From Davidsoniella eucalypti (Eukaryota; Ascomycota; Sordariomycetes; Microascales; Ceratocystidaceae), in contig RMBW01000035.1 in assembly GCA_004009845.1 (NCBI GenBank), forward strand, positions 124,001 to 188,000: a stretch of DNA of 64,000 nucleotides, read 5' to 3'. A model generated the notes under the pieces. It ran no database searches. It saw nothing but the letters and a program-made list of their open reading frames with translations, and was not told where the DNA came from. Each line of letters starts with the position of its first letter. Position 1 is the stretch's first letter. The translations under genes were made by a program, and so were the position numbers. Below are positions 60,946-64,000 of this stretch, one piece after another.

Positions 60946-63900
60946 GGCGTAACGGCTCGGCTTGTCTGTCAAAACTGCCAAAATCGTCACTAGCTCGACA
61001 GTCGCCCCACTTAGCCTCTGACTAATGAAGCTGAATAATGTGGAAAATGTGGATTAGCGTACGGTCTAGTGAGTAAGCCTCGTCTCGACAACGGAAACAG
61101 GGACAGGCGAGGCTACTTAGGGTCTACCATGCACGCTAGGGTTGGCAGCAGCCAGTCTATGTACATTATGATCGTGAGTGTGGATTTTACGGTGTTGACA
61201 GCAACCAGATCGATTCGTATAAAACTACAACAACTACCGTCAAAATACACCCCGATAGACGGTGCTTCGAACGGCTATTCCCGGCCCGGAGAATTCGAAG
61301 CATCACACTCTACATTGACGCCAATAGCAGTATCACAAGTAAATACAAGAGCTTGCCTCAGTTGATCAAGGCTTCGTGCCGCGCGGTAGGCTGTATATTC
61401 AAGTTCTCTTGTCCTAGCTTTGGGAAGGCTGCACTGTCTATTACCATTGATCTTCCACACTCTCTCCGGCCTTCTCTCTCCTTTCAGTCCCCCATCTCAT
61501 CTTTATGAGGAGGTATATTTTTTCCAAGAAGCTAATCACGAGGCAGATAAAGGACCCGGTTGCAGCTTCGTTTTTCTCGTGTTCTGCAGCTCCACACCAT
61601 ATTTTTGTTAATTGCGGACAACATGCTAACAAGGCACGGTTTACTGGAAAGGAAAAATTAAGGAAAAACAGAATAAAGTATCCGTCCGTTGCACCCACCC
61701 CAGTCAGCCCATTGCTTTGACTAACTATATCATATATGTATATACAGATACCACTAAGTTATACTGCTACTATAGCTGTATGTGTACGTACATATCTCTA
61801 CATAAAACTCTCATCCAGCTTCAACAAAGGAGCAAACCTGGCTTCCAACCTGGCTTATTGCAGAAAAGTAGCCGGCGTCCAGTCGGTGCACGGATACGTT
61901 TTGCTCAACATTCACCGATATGTGCTTACCATGCTATGTACATGTACAGATATATTGTAAATTGTACATGACATGCCGACAAGTGTTGCTGCTACTATTT
62001 GCACATGAATAGAGCAGTTTTACAGCGCCAATCAGAGGCTGTGGTAGCCAACACCCTGAAACAAGAACAATAAAACCCGACTTCTCCTGGCTGCCTATTC
62101 TGCTTGGATGTGTTCCTTATGTTCCTAGACGCTGGCTGCAGCTTGGTTCTCCATCTGCATTGAATGACAAGTGTCACGGCCAAGCCAGTGTAGCCTTCCT
62201 TCCAAGCTACCGTCATTATCTATCGCCTGGGGCCCGAGTACACGCCATCATCTTCTGTCTAGTTGCCGATGGTTCCGCCAGACTAAATAAGAAAAACAGA
62301 GCGCCGCCTTTTATTATGTATTATTGTCTACGCTGAGCTTAGGCTGCTTGTTGTCTTTGCCCAAAGCTTTCACAGCGCTCCCAAGAGCTAACCCAAGAAA
62401 AGCAGACTCGGCTTCACTGGGAAATTCAGTTCGCTGGTCAAGGGCCAGAAGGATTCGGGAAGTGGCATTGAAAGACGTGTGGATTCCCGACTAACATGTA
62501 TAACTGACCCAATGCAATTGTGAGTAGTCTCCCTTTTTCTTTTTTGCCTTTCCCTCTCCTCTCTACTTCAGTCTTGCTAAAGCCACCCCCAGACACCTAG
62601 GTCGTATTCCACTAACTAGCTTGCGTTTTTTCTTTCTTTGCTTTGTGTAATGTACCTGTCCTAGCATCTTTCTCGTCCTAGCGCTGGACTCCAGGCCCTT
62701 TGCCTCCTAGCCAACAAAGAAAAAGGTCATCTGCTGGCTTCCTATCTACCCAGACAACTCAAACTTGCACTAGTCCGGGAGCCATGGACATTAAAGTGGA
62801 CTACGATTTCACTTTGTTCCCTCAGGCTCGAGGACCTTGACGGATAATACGGCTTTCTCAAGACTGGGGAGAAGGCAGCCCTATGATTTCTGCATAGTCG
62901 TGCTAGGCTGATGCTATAACGCTCAATGGGCAAGTCGTCATTGTATAGCGACCAACACATCCCACCGTCGATTTTGTCCCCCGTGTTTGCCTTGGGGCGA
63001 TCATGTGAGCATGCATCTGCAGGAGAAAGGCCAAGAACACTTCTCTATCATGGTAGAATAAGACCCCCATGTGCCGACGAGGGGGGCACATCGACGACAG
63101 CGGCTAGTCGCAGTCGGTAGATTTCAGATACCGCTACCTTTGTTCACACAAAATATCCCCCATCCCATTCCATCCCATCCATCCTATCTCATCCCCCCCC
63201 CCCCCTTCCCTTCCTCTCCTATCTCACTTTCATCTCCTGCAAGATGCTGACGGCCTTCTGGAAGAATGCAAGAGAAGGCAGAAAGCAAGAGGACAAAAAC
63301 AGGGTTGCCTATAACCCTCTCCCGTTAAATGCTACAATTTTGTCTGTAGTCGTCACCAAAACTCGGATTTGCACATCGTACATTGATTGTGGTTGTCCCG
63401 AGGCCGAACAAACCAGCCAATCTAGTCTGTTTATTCAAACCACCCACCTCGTTTCATCTTCATCCTTGAACCATTATTTAGCTATACTGAGAACATGAAA
63501 ATACTGACTGCAGGACTGGGCCAAGAACAAGGTGGAATTTGGGTAACGCCCGCTGTCTTATATCAAATTGTCAGATGTTTGCTCGACTAGACTCAAAAAT
63601 ATGTGTTGTCACAATATATTTTTGCTTTTTTACTGTCGCATTCACCTTCCAAAGTTGGAATATGTATGTATATGATGAGTTGATATAACCAGGATCAGAA
63701 AAATAACATAGCTCTTGTTTTTTTTGTCTTTTTTTTTGGTCTCATCTTTCTTGCCTGGTCGAACAATTGTCCAGCCCGCCTCCATTTTCGGCTATATCTT
63801 GAAATAGGCCTACGAATGTGCCATTCTGCTTGGTGAACGAGACAAAACAACCGAACAACACCAGTCAATATCTATAAAGGAAAACAGGATTCGCTATTCC

Positions 63901-64000
63901 GGTCTCCGACCCGCCGGATTATAGTCATGGTCCGGTCCATGAGATACTAGCATATCTATGGCTCCCTTCTTCCTAATTCATTGTTACAGATGCTCCATTT
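60946..64000. other. gene desert, right end of window
   Basis: No gene recognised. TACATGTA occurs at 61939. The C-rich CATCC-type tract near 63,160-63,210 precedes a short open frame at 63244-63498 that shows no family resemblance. Pyrimidine-rich tracts of this kind often lie in fungal promoters, so a gene beyond the window edge is possible. Confidence 0.45.
63157..63210 (+). repeat. CCCAT/CATCC-rich repeat with C13 run
   Basis: Degenerate CCCAT and CATCC units run into 13 uninterrupted cytosines (63193-63205). Confidence 0.85.

Noticed and set aside
63244..63498. Short open frame after a C-rich tract, possible gene start
   Set aside because: No domain, no splice continuation and no homologous pattern; left as a possibility in the region note only.
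18955..64000. Regional centromere as an explanation for the desert
   Set aside because: Centromeres of related fungi are usually strongly A/T-rich and packed with decayed transposons. This region shows neither by eye, so the idea is kept only as something for ChIP to test.

Overview
The window looks like nuclear DNA of a filamentous ascomycete (Pezizomycotina, possibly Sordariomycetes). The reasons are short introns (mostly 56-88 nt) with GTRNGT-like donors and CTAAC-type branch sites, two Zn2Cys6 transcription factors of fungal type, a fungal Pbn1 homologue, and intron-bearing tRNA genes. No phage, bacterial operon, CRISPR or rRNA signal is visible.

Layout. Bases 1-18,954 are a normal gene-bearing arm. 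In order it holds: a Zn2Cys6/fungal_trans regulator (+, first exon unresolved); a convergent secreted, signal-peptide protein (-) with a long leader and a TATA box; an AT-rich stretch with the decayed 3' end of a LINE-type retrotransposon; tRNA-Lys(CUU) with an 8-nt intron; a Leu3/War1-like Zn2Cys6 regulator (-) with a reading-frame break; Pbn1 (-), the ER subunit of GPI mannosyltransferase I; and, divergent from Pbn1 across about 900 bp, a 1,094-aa protein (+). That last protein joins a P/Q/Y-rich prodomain, a caspase-like (C14) domain, a homeodomain-like helix bundle and a rhodanese-like domain. It is the most unusual gene here.

Bases 18,955-64,000 are a gene desert of about 45 kb. I could not recognise a single protein-coding gene in it. 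It is not obviously AT-rich, shows no recognisable transposon, and has no ORF that resembles a known protein. What it does hold is: tRNA-His(GUG) with a 29-nt intron, preceded 56 bp upstream by a telomere-type TTAGGG repeat; a perfect 23-bp-arm hairpin; two long poly-C tracts 370 bp apart; several microsatellites; and a strong excess of the palindrome TACATGTA (19 copies by my reading, none in the first 18.9 kb). The desert could be a very large regulatory region, noncoding-RNA territory or a structural chromosome region. The sequence alone does not decide between these.

Functional links are limited. The five protein genes do not form a recognisable biosynthetic cluster. Pbn1 and the caspase-like gene share an intergenic promoter region. 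The two zinc-cluster regulators belong to different subfamilies and need not be linked in function.
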